From M3007 sp037445225 (GTDB lineage: Bacteria; Bacteroidota; Bacteroidia; Chitinophagales; Saprospiraceae): a stretch of DNA of 64,000 nucleotides. The DNA lies in NCBI GenBank assembly GCA_037445225.1, contig JBBIKW010000018.1, forward strand, positions 10,150-74,149, in the 5' to 3' direction. The notes below the pieces were generated by a model. It saw nothing but the letters and a program-made list of their open reading frames with translations. It did no database searches and had not been told where the DNA came from. The translations under genes and the position numbers were made by a program. Below, one piece after another: positions 52,531 to 61,100 of this stretch (position 1 is its first letter; every line of letters starts with the position of its first letter).

Positions 52531-52538
52531 CAAAGGTA
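52531..52538 (-). promoter_or_regulatory. -7 box TACCTTTG of the TIR gene
   Basis: Plus-strand CAAAGGTA lies 22 bases upstream of the ATG at 52508. The gene therefore appears to be a single, constitutively expressed unit. Confidence 0.5.
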
Positions 52539-52595
52539 ACGCAATTGGAGGCAAAATGTATTTTGGGAAAAACCTCAACCATGCTGGCGATGGCC

Positions 52596-52635
52596 TAAAA
52601 AGACGAAACCTACCCTTAAGGTCGGATAGGTCTCG
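52596..52635 (-). terminator. rho-independent terminator of the 1722-residue giant
   Basis: On the minus strand CGAGACCTATCC and GGGTAGGTTTCG form an imperfect stem (52604-52635) followed by TCTTTTT. It lies 23 bases after the stop at 52659. Confidence 0.7.
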
Positions 52636-52658
52636 CCGATGTTCGCCAAGCAGTAGCG

Positions 52659-55600
52659 TTAGCGGACGATGGTGACGTCGCCGCTGAAGATTTCGGTGTA
52701 GCCGTCGATGAATTCCACTTCGAGCACCCATATGAAGACGCCCGGGTTCAACGCTTGGCTTCGGAAAGTGCCGTCCCACCCTTGTTCCGGGTCGTTGGGC
52801 TGCAAGTCGTTGCGTTGGAACACCAGTTTACCCCATCGGTCGAACACCTGTAGCGTCTTGATGTTCCTTACCGTGTTGGGCTTAGCCGATACGTAGAAAA
52901 GGTTGTTGAGACCATCGGACCCTGGAGCGAATGCGTTGGGTACATACAGGTAGCGGCGCCTGTCGACGATGACAGTGGCCTTGTCAGAGTCGGAGCAACC
53001 CTTGTTGGTGACTACGGTAACGGAATATGTGGTCGTGACGATGGGCGCCACAGTGTGCGAGAAGCAGCGCGTGCAGTCGGTAGTGTCCAAGGGTGGTCCC
53101 CAGGTAATGGACTGGATGCTGTCGGGCGGGGCGTTTACGACTACCTCTAACCGGGTAGAGTCGCCCAGGGCAATGGTTTGGTTACCACCCAGGCTTACCT
53201 CCAGCGGCGGAGGCGAAGCGATGGCGATGACCTCGGCGATTTCACACCCGTTGGCGTCTATGGCGCGTACGGTGAAGGTACCGGCGCTCAGGCCAGTAAA
53301 GGTATTGTTACTGCCAAAGACGCCGTTGTTCAAAGCGTACTGGTATGGCGGAACGCCGCCACTTACCTGCGCCGTGATGGTGCCGTCGCGTCGCCCAAAG
53401 CAGGAGATGTCTGTCACCAAAAAGGCCATTGCTAAGGGCGCTGGTTCGTTGAGCGCAATGGTGCCGGTAGCCGTGCAGTTATTAGCGTCTGTAACGGTGA
53501 CGGTGTACGTACCGGCACTCAAGTTCTTCACCTCGTTACCCGTGGCTCCTGTCGACCACGTAAAGATGTATGGAGATCGGCCGCCTGCGGCGGCAGCCTT
53601 GACAGCGCCGTCGGTGGCTCCGACGCAGCTGACGCCAAAGCCACCGTAGCTGAGCGCCGTCAGGCTGCTAAGGGTAGGAGGGGTTAGCTGGACGATGGTC
53701 GCCTGGACGGACGTGCTGTATTCCGTAGATGCTGTGATCACCACGGTATATGTGCCGGGCGGCAGCCCGCTGACCACTTGCGACGTATTGACAGCGCCGA
53801 TTGTTCCGGTCTGAAGCGTCTGATTACCGCGGCGCACTTCGTAGGTGAATGGCGGAATACCTACGGTAGGAGTAATGGTTAAGCTTCCCGTGCTGTCGCC
53901 GCAGGGAATTTCCGAACCCACGACGATGGCCTCCGCCCTGCAGAAGGCTGGCGGTGAGAGCGTTGTGGTGGTAATGACCGTGCTGTCGCAGCCGTACTGG
54001 TTAGTTAACACCACCTGGGTTACCCCTACTTTAGTTGAGTCACAGGTACGCGCCGTGCGGTAGGTAGTGTCGCGCGGCAGCAAGGTAACCGTAGTGGTCA
54101 CCACGCTATCGCAGCCATATTGGTTGGTCAGCCTCTCGACGAAGACACCCACTTGATTGGGATCACACGTAGTAGCGGTCAGGTTGGTCTGGTCGCTGGG
54201 CAGAAGCGTCACGTTGGTGATGATGATGCTATCGCAGCCTTCGGCCGTTTTCAGCGTTTGGCTAAACACGCCGGCTTGGTCGGGGTCGCAGGTGGTCGCT
54301 GTCAGCTCCGTTGGCGGAAGCGGCACGAATTCGATAATCGTGGTGACCAAGCTGTCGCAGCCGTATTGGTTGAGATAGCCTTCGAAGAAGACACCGACCT
54401 GCGCCGGATTGCAGGTAGTCTTTTGTATGACTACGTCGTCGCTGGGCAGCAGCGTCACCGTGGTGACCACAGTGCTGTCGCAACCCTCTGCAGTTAGAAG
54501 GGTTTGCGTAAACACGCCGACCTGCGTAGAGTCACAAGTGGTGGCGTCCACGAAGGTAGTAGGGATTTGGAAAAAGCTGACCTCGGTGATGACGATGCTG
54601 TCGCACCCATACTGGTTCGTCAAATCTTGGACGAATGTGCCGACATTGGCCGGGTTGCAGCTCTGTGCCGTTCGATATACGGTGTCGCTAGGCAGTAGCG
54701 TCACCGTGGTGATGACGATGCTATCGCAGCCCTCCGCGGTTAGGAGTGTCTGCGAAAACACTCCCGCTGCCGCCGGATCACAGGTGGTCGCCGTCAGCTG
54801 CGTCGGCGGCAGCGGTACGAACGTTACCGTCGTGGTGACGATGCTGTCACAGCCGTATTGATTGGTGAGGTTTTCTACGAAGACGCCCGCATTGGCTGGG
54901 TTACATGTAGTTTTGGACAAAGCCGTAGCATCGCTGGGCAACAGCGTTACCGTCGTCGTCACGATACTGTCGCAGCCGTATTGGTTTGTGAGATTTTGTA
55001 CAAAGACACCTGCCGCAGCCGGATCACAGGTGGTTTCAGACAAGGCTGTGGTGTCGCTGGGCAGGAGGGTCACCGTCGTCGTCACAACGCTGTCGCAGCC
55101 TTGCGGGGTCACATACGTCTGCGAAAAGACCCCCGCCGCTGCCGGATCGCACGTAATAGCGCTGAGGTTGGTGACCGGAATGCCGGAAAAAGTCACCGTA
55201 GTGATCACGATGCTATCGCACCCTAAGGAGGAAGTGTACTGCTCGGTAAAGACGCCCACTTCGTTCGGGTTGCAGGAGGTGCGGAAAAACAGCACCGTAT
55301 CCGACTGAGAGAAACTCACCGTCAATATGACGGTGCTGTCGCATCCGTATCGATTGTTCAGGTTTTGAACAAAAACGCCCGTCTTAGTGATGTCGCAGCT
55401 GGTGCCGAACAGGTACGTCGTATCTGTGGGATAGAGCACCACGGTGGTGAAGACGGTGCTATCGCAGCCGTTGGTTTGGCTATAGGTCTGCGTGAACACA
55501 CCTACTTGGTTCGGGTCGCAGGACCCTGTGTTGACAAAAGTGGTATCTAATTCAAAGACGGTCAGGGTGGTTACAATGACACTGTCGCAGCCGTATACAG

Positions 55601-57827
55601 AGGTGAGGCTGTCGCGGTAGGTGCCCGACGTTTTGCGATAGGCGCCGCTCAGGAAAATCGAGTCGCCCTCGCAGATTTGGGCAGCGGCATTTACGGTGTA
55701 GTGCGGGTATACAGCCACTGCGGCGGTGCCGCTAACAACCGCCTGACAAGCGGGCGTGGAGCCGTCGGTAGCGTTCACCAAGCTGTAGGTGGTATTGCTC
55801 GCCGGAGCCACCCAAACTACATGGCCGTTTGCAATATCGTTAAGGGTAAAGTTCTGGGTACCATTAGACCAGACGACGTCGAACGGTCCGTTGCCGGAAG
55901 TAGCGAAGGTCAGCGCGATACTGTCGCCCAAGCAGATATTACCGCCTCCGCTCAACGACACGGTGGGCAAAGGCGCCACCTGTATGTCTTGGCAGATGGG
56001 AGCGATGCTGCCGCAGGCATTTGACACCCGGACGCACACTTGACCGCTGGTCGCATTGGCGAAGTCGACGCGCACCGAGTCGTTTGCTCCGCTCAACACA
56101 GCCCCAGGCGGAACCGTCCACTGATAGGTTGTTCCCACTTGAAATGTGTCTAAGGTAAAGAGATAGGCCCCGCCATTAGGGCATACCGCGCTAGGGCCAC
56201 TTATCTGTGGTGGAATGATAGGCTGTTGCACTACAATGGGCAAGCATGCGGCAGGAGAGGCACCACAGGCGTTGTCTGCCGTAACGCATAGCGGGCCAAC
56301 CACGAGGGTGTCCCAGGTAATGCGGATCGAGTCTGGGCTAATCTGAGTGAGGGACACTCCAGGAGGCGGCGTCCAGGTGAAAGCGGTGGGTGCCGGGCTA
56401 CCTACGGGGCGAACCACATAGAGCTCGGTGGAGTCACCACACGGGTTAGGACTACCGAGGAGCTGAGGCATTTGCGGCTTGGCATAGTCGGCCGATACGG
56501 TCACGCATGCGGTGTCTCGACAGTACACGCCGCCGCGCGTGTGCGTCACGACCAAACAGTATTGCCCAGGCTTGTCCACCTGAACCGTGGGCTGGTTGGC
56601 CGGCCCTACAATACCCGGCCCGCTCCAGTTATACAGCGTCAGTCCTCCAAACTGGGCGGCCTGATTGGTGACGGACATGGAGCCATCTAACGTAATAACC
56701 TTGTTAGGGCCGCAGTCTAAGATGCCCGGCGGTTTGATGATGGCTTGCGGATCCATCAGCGCCAAGACAAAGTTGATGATGCTGTCGCATCCTTGATATC
56801 CGGTGCAAACGTGCTGATAGCCGCCGGTCTCCGTGTATTCTTCACCGCAAACGATGTGCGAGTTGGGCGCGCACTTGTTGATCTGAAACAACGGGGAGTT
56901 GTACGTAGGTACGGGAATAATTCGACACGTGACCACACTGTCGCAACCTTGATACGTTTGAAAAGTGGTCACATAGGTGCCGGGTAAGTCGTAAGAGTTT
57001 CCGGCGCACTCTACGGTTTGACCGGCGCATTTAAATATCTCTACCAAAGTAGCTTCGCGCCGGCCTATTTCTATTTCGCGGCAGTCTTGATTGTTGCAGG
57101 TGGTACTCGCTACGCAGATCTCTACCGGTCCTTGGTAGTTGTTGTTCCAGTTGACCGCTACGGTGCTCGTATTGTTAGAGGGACCTACAAAGGTCCCTGC
57201 GTTAGGCGGATTGAGGCTCCAGTTGCCCGGCAAGTTGCTCGTGATTGTGCTGGGCCCAGCCGGCAGGCAAACGCGCGGCGGTGCGTTTACGATGCGCGGC
57301 GCATTGCCGTTGATGACGTAATCGCAGGTTGCACCAGCGCAACCGTCTACCATGAGAAAGTATACCTGTCCGGGTACTAAGCCTGAGCCGGTGACAGTGT
57401 ACTGTCCGCCTGGGTTCATTCCGGTGATACAGGGCCCCATGAAAGTGAAATTGATACAGTCGGTGGAGCTCAGCACTGCCGCCTGTAAGCAGCTGCCTTG
57501 TGAGCACCCCAACACTTCAAAGGTGAACGACACGGTCGGCGCATCGGCCGTAAAGGCAAACCAGTGGTTGTTTTCTATGGTGGTACACCAATAAGGTGGG
57601 AAAGACTCGGGCACGGTGTTGGTAGTAGCACCCTCGTAGCAGTTCAAGGCCGATGGGCTGGGCAAGATACAAGCTGTCTGCGCGTTCGTAGACGGCGTCG
57701 GTACCGTGCACGGCGCCCCCATACACTGCGCGCTGCCCTGGTTAGGCATGAGCCAGCAGCTCATTCCGAGCGCAACGAAAGCGGCCACACCGTTCATCTG
57801 CAGCCGCAGCGACGTAAAAAAACTCAT
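52659..57827 (-). CDS. giant T9SS type B surface protein with 13 tandem 41-residue Cys-pair repeats
   Basis: The 1722-residue protein has a signal peptide (ending QGSAQ) and an N-terminal jelly-roll-like domain (about 35-180) resembling that of the divergent gene at 58172. Several PKD-like domains (YQWTVPPGAVL, VRVSNACG) follow. Next come 13 tandem repeats of about 41 residues, each with TTCDPxxxGVF and GCDSxV (two cysteines 18 residues apart). The end has two SprB repeats, a GDSTRLEVVV domain and a type B CHU_C sorting domain (YVPNAFAPGSDG ... EVEFIDGYTEIFSGDVTIVR). It is probably a filamentous surface adhesin rigidified by disulfides. A TAGGTTTG box lies upstream, and a terminator follows. 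Confidence 0.9.
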   Translation of the reverse strand: MSFFTSLRLQMNGVAAFVALGMSCWLMPNQGSAQCMGAPCTVPTPSTNAQTACILPSPSALNCYEGATTNTVPESFPPYWCTTIENNHWFAFTADAPTVSFTFEVLGCSQGSCLQAAVLSSTDCINFTFMGPCITGMNPGGQYTVTGSGLVPGQVYFLMVDGCAGATCDYVINGNAPRIVNAPPRVCLPAGPSTITSNLPGNWSLNPPNAGTFVGPSNNTSTVAVNWNNNYQGPVEICVASTTCNNQDCREIEIGRREATLVEIFKCAGQTVECAGNSYDLPGTYVTTFQTYQGCDSVVTCRIIPVPTYNSPLFQINKCAPNSHIVCGEEYTETGGYQHVCTGYQGCDSIINFVLALMDPQAIIKPPGILDCGPNKVITLDGSMSVTNQAAQFGGLTLYNWSGPGIVGPANQPTVQVDKPGQYCLVVTHTRGGVYCRDTACVTVSADYAKPQMPQLLGSPNPCGDSTELYVVRPVGSPAPTAFTWTPPPGVSLTQISPDSIRITWDTLVVGPLCVTADNACGASPAACLPIVVQQPIIPPQISGPSAVCPNGGAYLFTLDTFQVGTTYQWTVPPGAVLSGANDSVRVDFANATSGQVCVRVSNACGSIAPICQDIQVAPLPTVSLSGGGNICLGDSIALTFATSGNGPFDVVWSNGTQNFTLNDIANGHVVWVAPASNTTYSLVNATDGSTPACQAVVSGTAAVAVYPHYTVNAAAQICEGDSIFLSGAYRKTSGTYRDSLTSVYGCDSVIVTTLTVFELDTTFVNTGSCDPNQVGVFTQTYSQTNGCDSTVFTTVVLYPTDTTYLFGTSCDITKTGVFVQNLNNRYGCDSTVILTVSFSQSDTVLFFRTSCNPNEVGVFTEQYTSSLGCDSIVITTVTFSGIPVTNLSAITCDPAAAGVFSQTYVTPQGCDSVVTTTVTLLPSDTTALSETTCDPAAAGVFVQNLTNQYGCDSIVTTTVTLLPSDATALSKTTCNPANAGVFVENLTNQYGCDSIVTTTVTFVPLPPTQLTATTCDPAAAGVFSQTLLTAEGCDSIVITTVTLLPSDTVYRTAQSCNPANVGTFVQDLTNQYGCDSIVITEVSFFQIPTTFVDATTCDSTQVGVFTQTLLTAEGCDSTVVTTVTLLPSDDVVIQKTTCNPAQVGVFFEGYLNQYGCDSLVTTIIEFVPLPPTELTATTCDPDQAGVFSQTLKTAEGCDSIIITNVTLLPSDQTNLTATTCDPNQVGVFVERLTNQYGCDSVVTTTVTLLPRDTTYRTARTCDSTKVGVTQVVLTNQYGCDSTVITTTTLSPPAFCRAEAIVVGSEIPCGDSTGSLTITPTVGIPPFTYEVRRGNQTLQTGTIGAVNTSQVVSGLPPGTYTVVITASTEYSTSVQATIVQLTPPTLSSLTALSYGGFGVSCVGATDGAVKAAAAGGRSPYIFTWSTGATGNEVKNLSAGTYTVTVTDANNCTATGTIALNEPAPLAMAFLVTDISCFGRRDGTITAQVSGGVPPYQYALNNGVFGSNNTFTGLSAGTFTVRAIDANGCEIAEVIAIASPPPLEVSLGGNQTIALGDSTRLEVVVNAPPDSIQSITWGPPLDTTDCTRCFSHTVAPIVTTTYSVTVVTNKGCSDSDKATVIVDRRRYLYVPNAFAPGSDGLNNLFYVSAKPNTVRNIKTLQVFDRWGKLVFQRNDLQPNDPEQGWDGTFRSQALNPGVFIWVLEVEFIDGYTEIFSGDVTIVR
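53940..55530 (-). repeat. 123-bp coding tandem repeat, 13 units
   Basis: The units encode about 41 residues each, with an invariant pair of Cys (CDP and GCDS). Several neighbouring units alternate between two sub-types (NQYGCDS and AEGCDS), suggesting duplication of two-unit blocks. Nucleotide conservation is high around the GCDSxV codons. Unit edges are approximate. Confidence 0.85.
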
Positions 57828-57869
57828 AGCAGTCTGTAGTTAGTAGTAGTCAGTAGTTTGAGCAATAGA

Positions 57870-57877
57870 CAAACCTA
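57870..57877 (-). promoter_or_regulatory. -7 box TAGGTTTG of the 1722-residue giant
   Basis: Plus-strand CAAACCTA matches the inverse of TAnnTTTG, 42 bases before the ATG at 57827. No -33 element is clear. Confidence 0.4.
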
Positions 57878-58171
57878 TTTGGTAAGGCGCGTAAAAGTAG
57901 GAATCTTTTTTCAGAGGTATCTTTCCTTGCCATTAGGGTAGAAAGAAAGGATGGATTCAAAGATCGCTGCCTAAGCAAAATAAGGAGTCCCATATTCGCT
58001 GAGATGCTTCCCTACCCCGACATATTTTTTTAAGTTTGTCGGCGTGCAGTCGATAGCGTAGGGAAACAAGGCACTACTTTTGAGTGAGCAAAGATTCTAG
58101 ACAGCTTCTCGAGAGACGACAGTATCTATTAATCCATACTACTTTGTTCATCTCATAAATACACCGAAACT
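57878..58171. other. divergent intergenic region between two surface-protein genes
   Basis: About 290 bases, AT-richer than the flanks, with no credible coding frame. It separates the paralogous surface proteins. A TACTTTTG box (58075-58082) may serve the plus-strand gene. Nothing else recognisable was seen. Confidence 0.5.
58075..58082 (+). promoter_or_regulatory. -7 box TACTTTTG of the 1577-residue surface protein gene
   Basis: It matches TAnnTTTG, 89 bases before the ATG at 58172, giving a longer leader than other genes here. No -33 element at the right spacing. Confidence 0.35.
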
Positions 58172-61100
58172 ATGCGCTTTTTACTGCTCGTTTTCTGCGT
58201 CTTGGGCTATGCCCAGCTGGGCGCACAACAACCACCGGCGGCACCATTGCCCTGTCCGACACCTTTCCCGGGCGGAGCGCTTTATTGTGAGAGTGCCTGC
58301 GTCTTGTGCAATTTCGACAGTATTGTCGATCAGGCCAACATCCCTTTGCCGCCGCCGCCTTTGCCCTCGCAACCGCCACCTGCGTTTACTTTTTGCGCCT
58401 TAGGCTCCCCTCCCATGGTGTTGGAACGCCCGCGCTGGTACGCCTTTATCGCCGGCTCTGAGTCCATCGGTTTCTGGATACGCAACTTAGGCTGCTCTTC
58501 CGGTACCGACATTGAGGCGGCGATTGCCGTAGGGTGCGAGTTCCCTAACGTAGCGCTGACCTGTGGGCCGGTTGACCCCCTCAATCCTTTGGTGGTCGCT
58601 ACCGGGCTCACCATCGGTCGAATCTACTATTTGGTGGTCGATGGCGTCAACGATGCAAACTGCCGCTTTGAGATCCGGCTGGCTTTCGGCTCTACTAATC
58701 TGCAACTAGGAGCCGTCGACAGCATTCAAGGGCTGAGACAGGTATGTCCGAACGCGGTGACTACCTATTCGCTCCCGCCAGTAGCTGGGGCTATCTCATA
58801 TACTTGGATAACGCCACCAAATACTAAGATTAACGGGACGAATTTCAACGTACTGACGCTTCCAGCAAACCCGAATGTGCCCTCTACCATTCAAGTGGAG
58901 TTTGGGAGTCAGGGCGGATCCATCTGCGTCACCGCTAACACGGCCTGCGACACCCCCATCACGACGTGTATTCCCGTAACCAACCAACCGCTTCCTATCA
59001 CGCAGCTGCCCGACCTTACCGTGTGCTTTGAGGAGCTGCCCTTCTTCTGGGAGGAGGAGCCTTTCACAGCGATCTCTGCACCCGGCACGTATACCTTAAC
59101 TTCTACCCCATACACTTCTTATTTGGGCTGCGACAGCCTTGTCCGGCAGCGGATCATCGCTTTGCCGCGCAAACTGCGCGTCTTGCCGCTCACCCGCCTG
59201 TGCAACGACGAGTGCTTAGAGGTAAACGGTTTTCCTTACTGCGAGTCGGGCAACTATCAAGAGATCCTTACAGGTGAAAACGGATGCGACAGCACTGTCG
59301 TCTTTTCCATCTTGAAAGTGCGCGCGCGAGCCGGCGTCGAGCCGCCCGATACAGTCAACTGCCGAAGACCTATCGTTACGCTGCGGGCCGACAGCCTGAC
59401 GACTACTGGTAATTCTGTCTTTTACAAGTGGTTAGATAACCTCGGTAATACCATCAGCACGACCAAAACGGCCAACGTATCTTCGGCTGGGCCTTTTTAC
59501 TTCATTGTCAATAACGTCAGCGGCGGTATCATCTGCTCCGATACTGCAGAGGTCGTCGTTCCCGTCAATCTGGTTATCCCCAACGCAAATGGTGGCCCCG
59601 ATCGCGTCATCACGTGCGAGGAGCCGGTCATTCAACTACAAGGAGTGGGGCCCATTGGGCCGCAATATTCCTATCTGTGGATTGCCCTACAAGGGGGTAA
59701 TATCGTTTCGGGAAGCACCACGCTTAACCCAGTGGTAAATGCTGCCGGACGCTATCGGCTCCGGGTGACCAACGAAATCAACGGCTGTACCCAGACCGAT
59801 GACGTCATCGTGACGGCAGCTACCACGCCTCCTACAGCTGTCGCTACGGGGGGAATCATCTCTTGTGCGATACCGAGTACCAATTTGTCGGTAACCACAA
59901 ATGCTGACGCACCCACTTTCGAGTGGAGCGGTCCGGCAGGCTTTTCGTCTACCCAACAAAATCCAACGGTAAATGCAGCGGGCACCTACACAATAGTGGT
60001 GCGCGACGGCAATACAGGGTGTACCAATTCCGCCATCGCATTGGTGGAGGCCGATACGGCAAAACCGGGGGCTACGGCCTCAGGAGGCGAGCTCAATTGC
60101 ATCTTTGAACAAGTGACGCTCAACAGCAGCTCTCCGACCTCCAACCCTACCTTCGCTTGGAGTGGCCCCAACAGCTTTAGCGCGAATATTCCCAACCCCG
60201 TCGTCAGTCAGCCCGGCAACTACATCGTGACGGTAACCGGCCCAAACGGCTGCACGAGCACAGCGGTAGCGTTGGTGACCATCGACACGGTGCCGCCGGA
60301 AGTTGGCGTCTCCGTTTCGGGCAATCTCAACTGCAAAAACGCGAGCGTCAATCTGATTGCCTCTAGCAACGTGCCCGTGTCGCTGCGCACACACCTGTGG
60401 CGCCGCCCCGACGGTGTCGAGTTTAACACCGGTACTACGGCTACTTTTGAAGTGAACGAGCCGGGCACGTATACTCTCGTGATTACCGATGAGCGCAACA
60501 GCTGCACGGCCAGTGCCACCGTTGCGGTCATCCAATTCGCACCGGTCTCCGCAAGTGTAGAGGATGTGGAGCCTATACTTTGCTTCGGTCAGCAAACCGG
60601 GGCAGTGGCAGTGACCCCTACAGGAGGCAACGGTTCTTATACCTTCCTTTGGAACACTGGGGCTAACACTCCTGTCATTACGGGCTTACCCGCCGGCACT
60701 TACACCGTTACGGTGACGGATGGCGAAGGGTGTTCCGCTACCGTCAGCGCGACGATAGCCCAACCGCCTCTACTTACGGTAGTTGTAAGCAGCACTCCTC
60801 AGATGGCTAATGGCTCTGCCGATGGCACTGCTACCGCCACCCCGGCAGGAGGCACTCCAGGATACACATACCTGTGGAATACCGGCGATACGACGGCTAC
60901 CATCGAAAACCTATTACCCGGAACGTACACCGTAACCGTGACGGACGCTAACGGCTGCACGGCAGAAGGGATAGCGAACGTCAATGCCTACGATTGCACG
61001 ATCGACATAAACATCGCCGTACAGAACGTCAGATGCAAAGGGGCGAACGACGGCGCTGCGGAAGTGCTCATCCTCCAGGGCGTGAGCCCATTCACTTATC

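Noticed and set aside
53940..55530. 123-bp repeats as a CRISPR or satellite array
   Set aside because: The repeats are in frame, encode a conserved protein unit and lie inside a complete gene.
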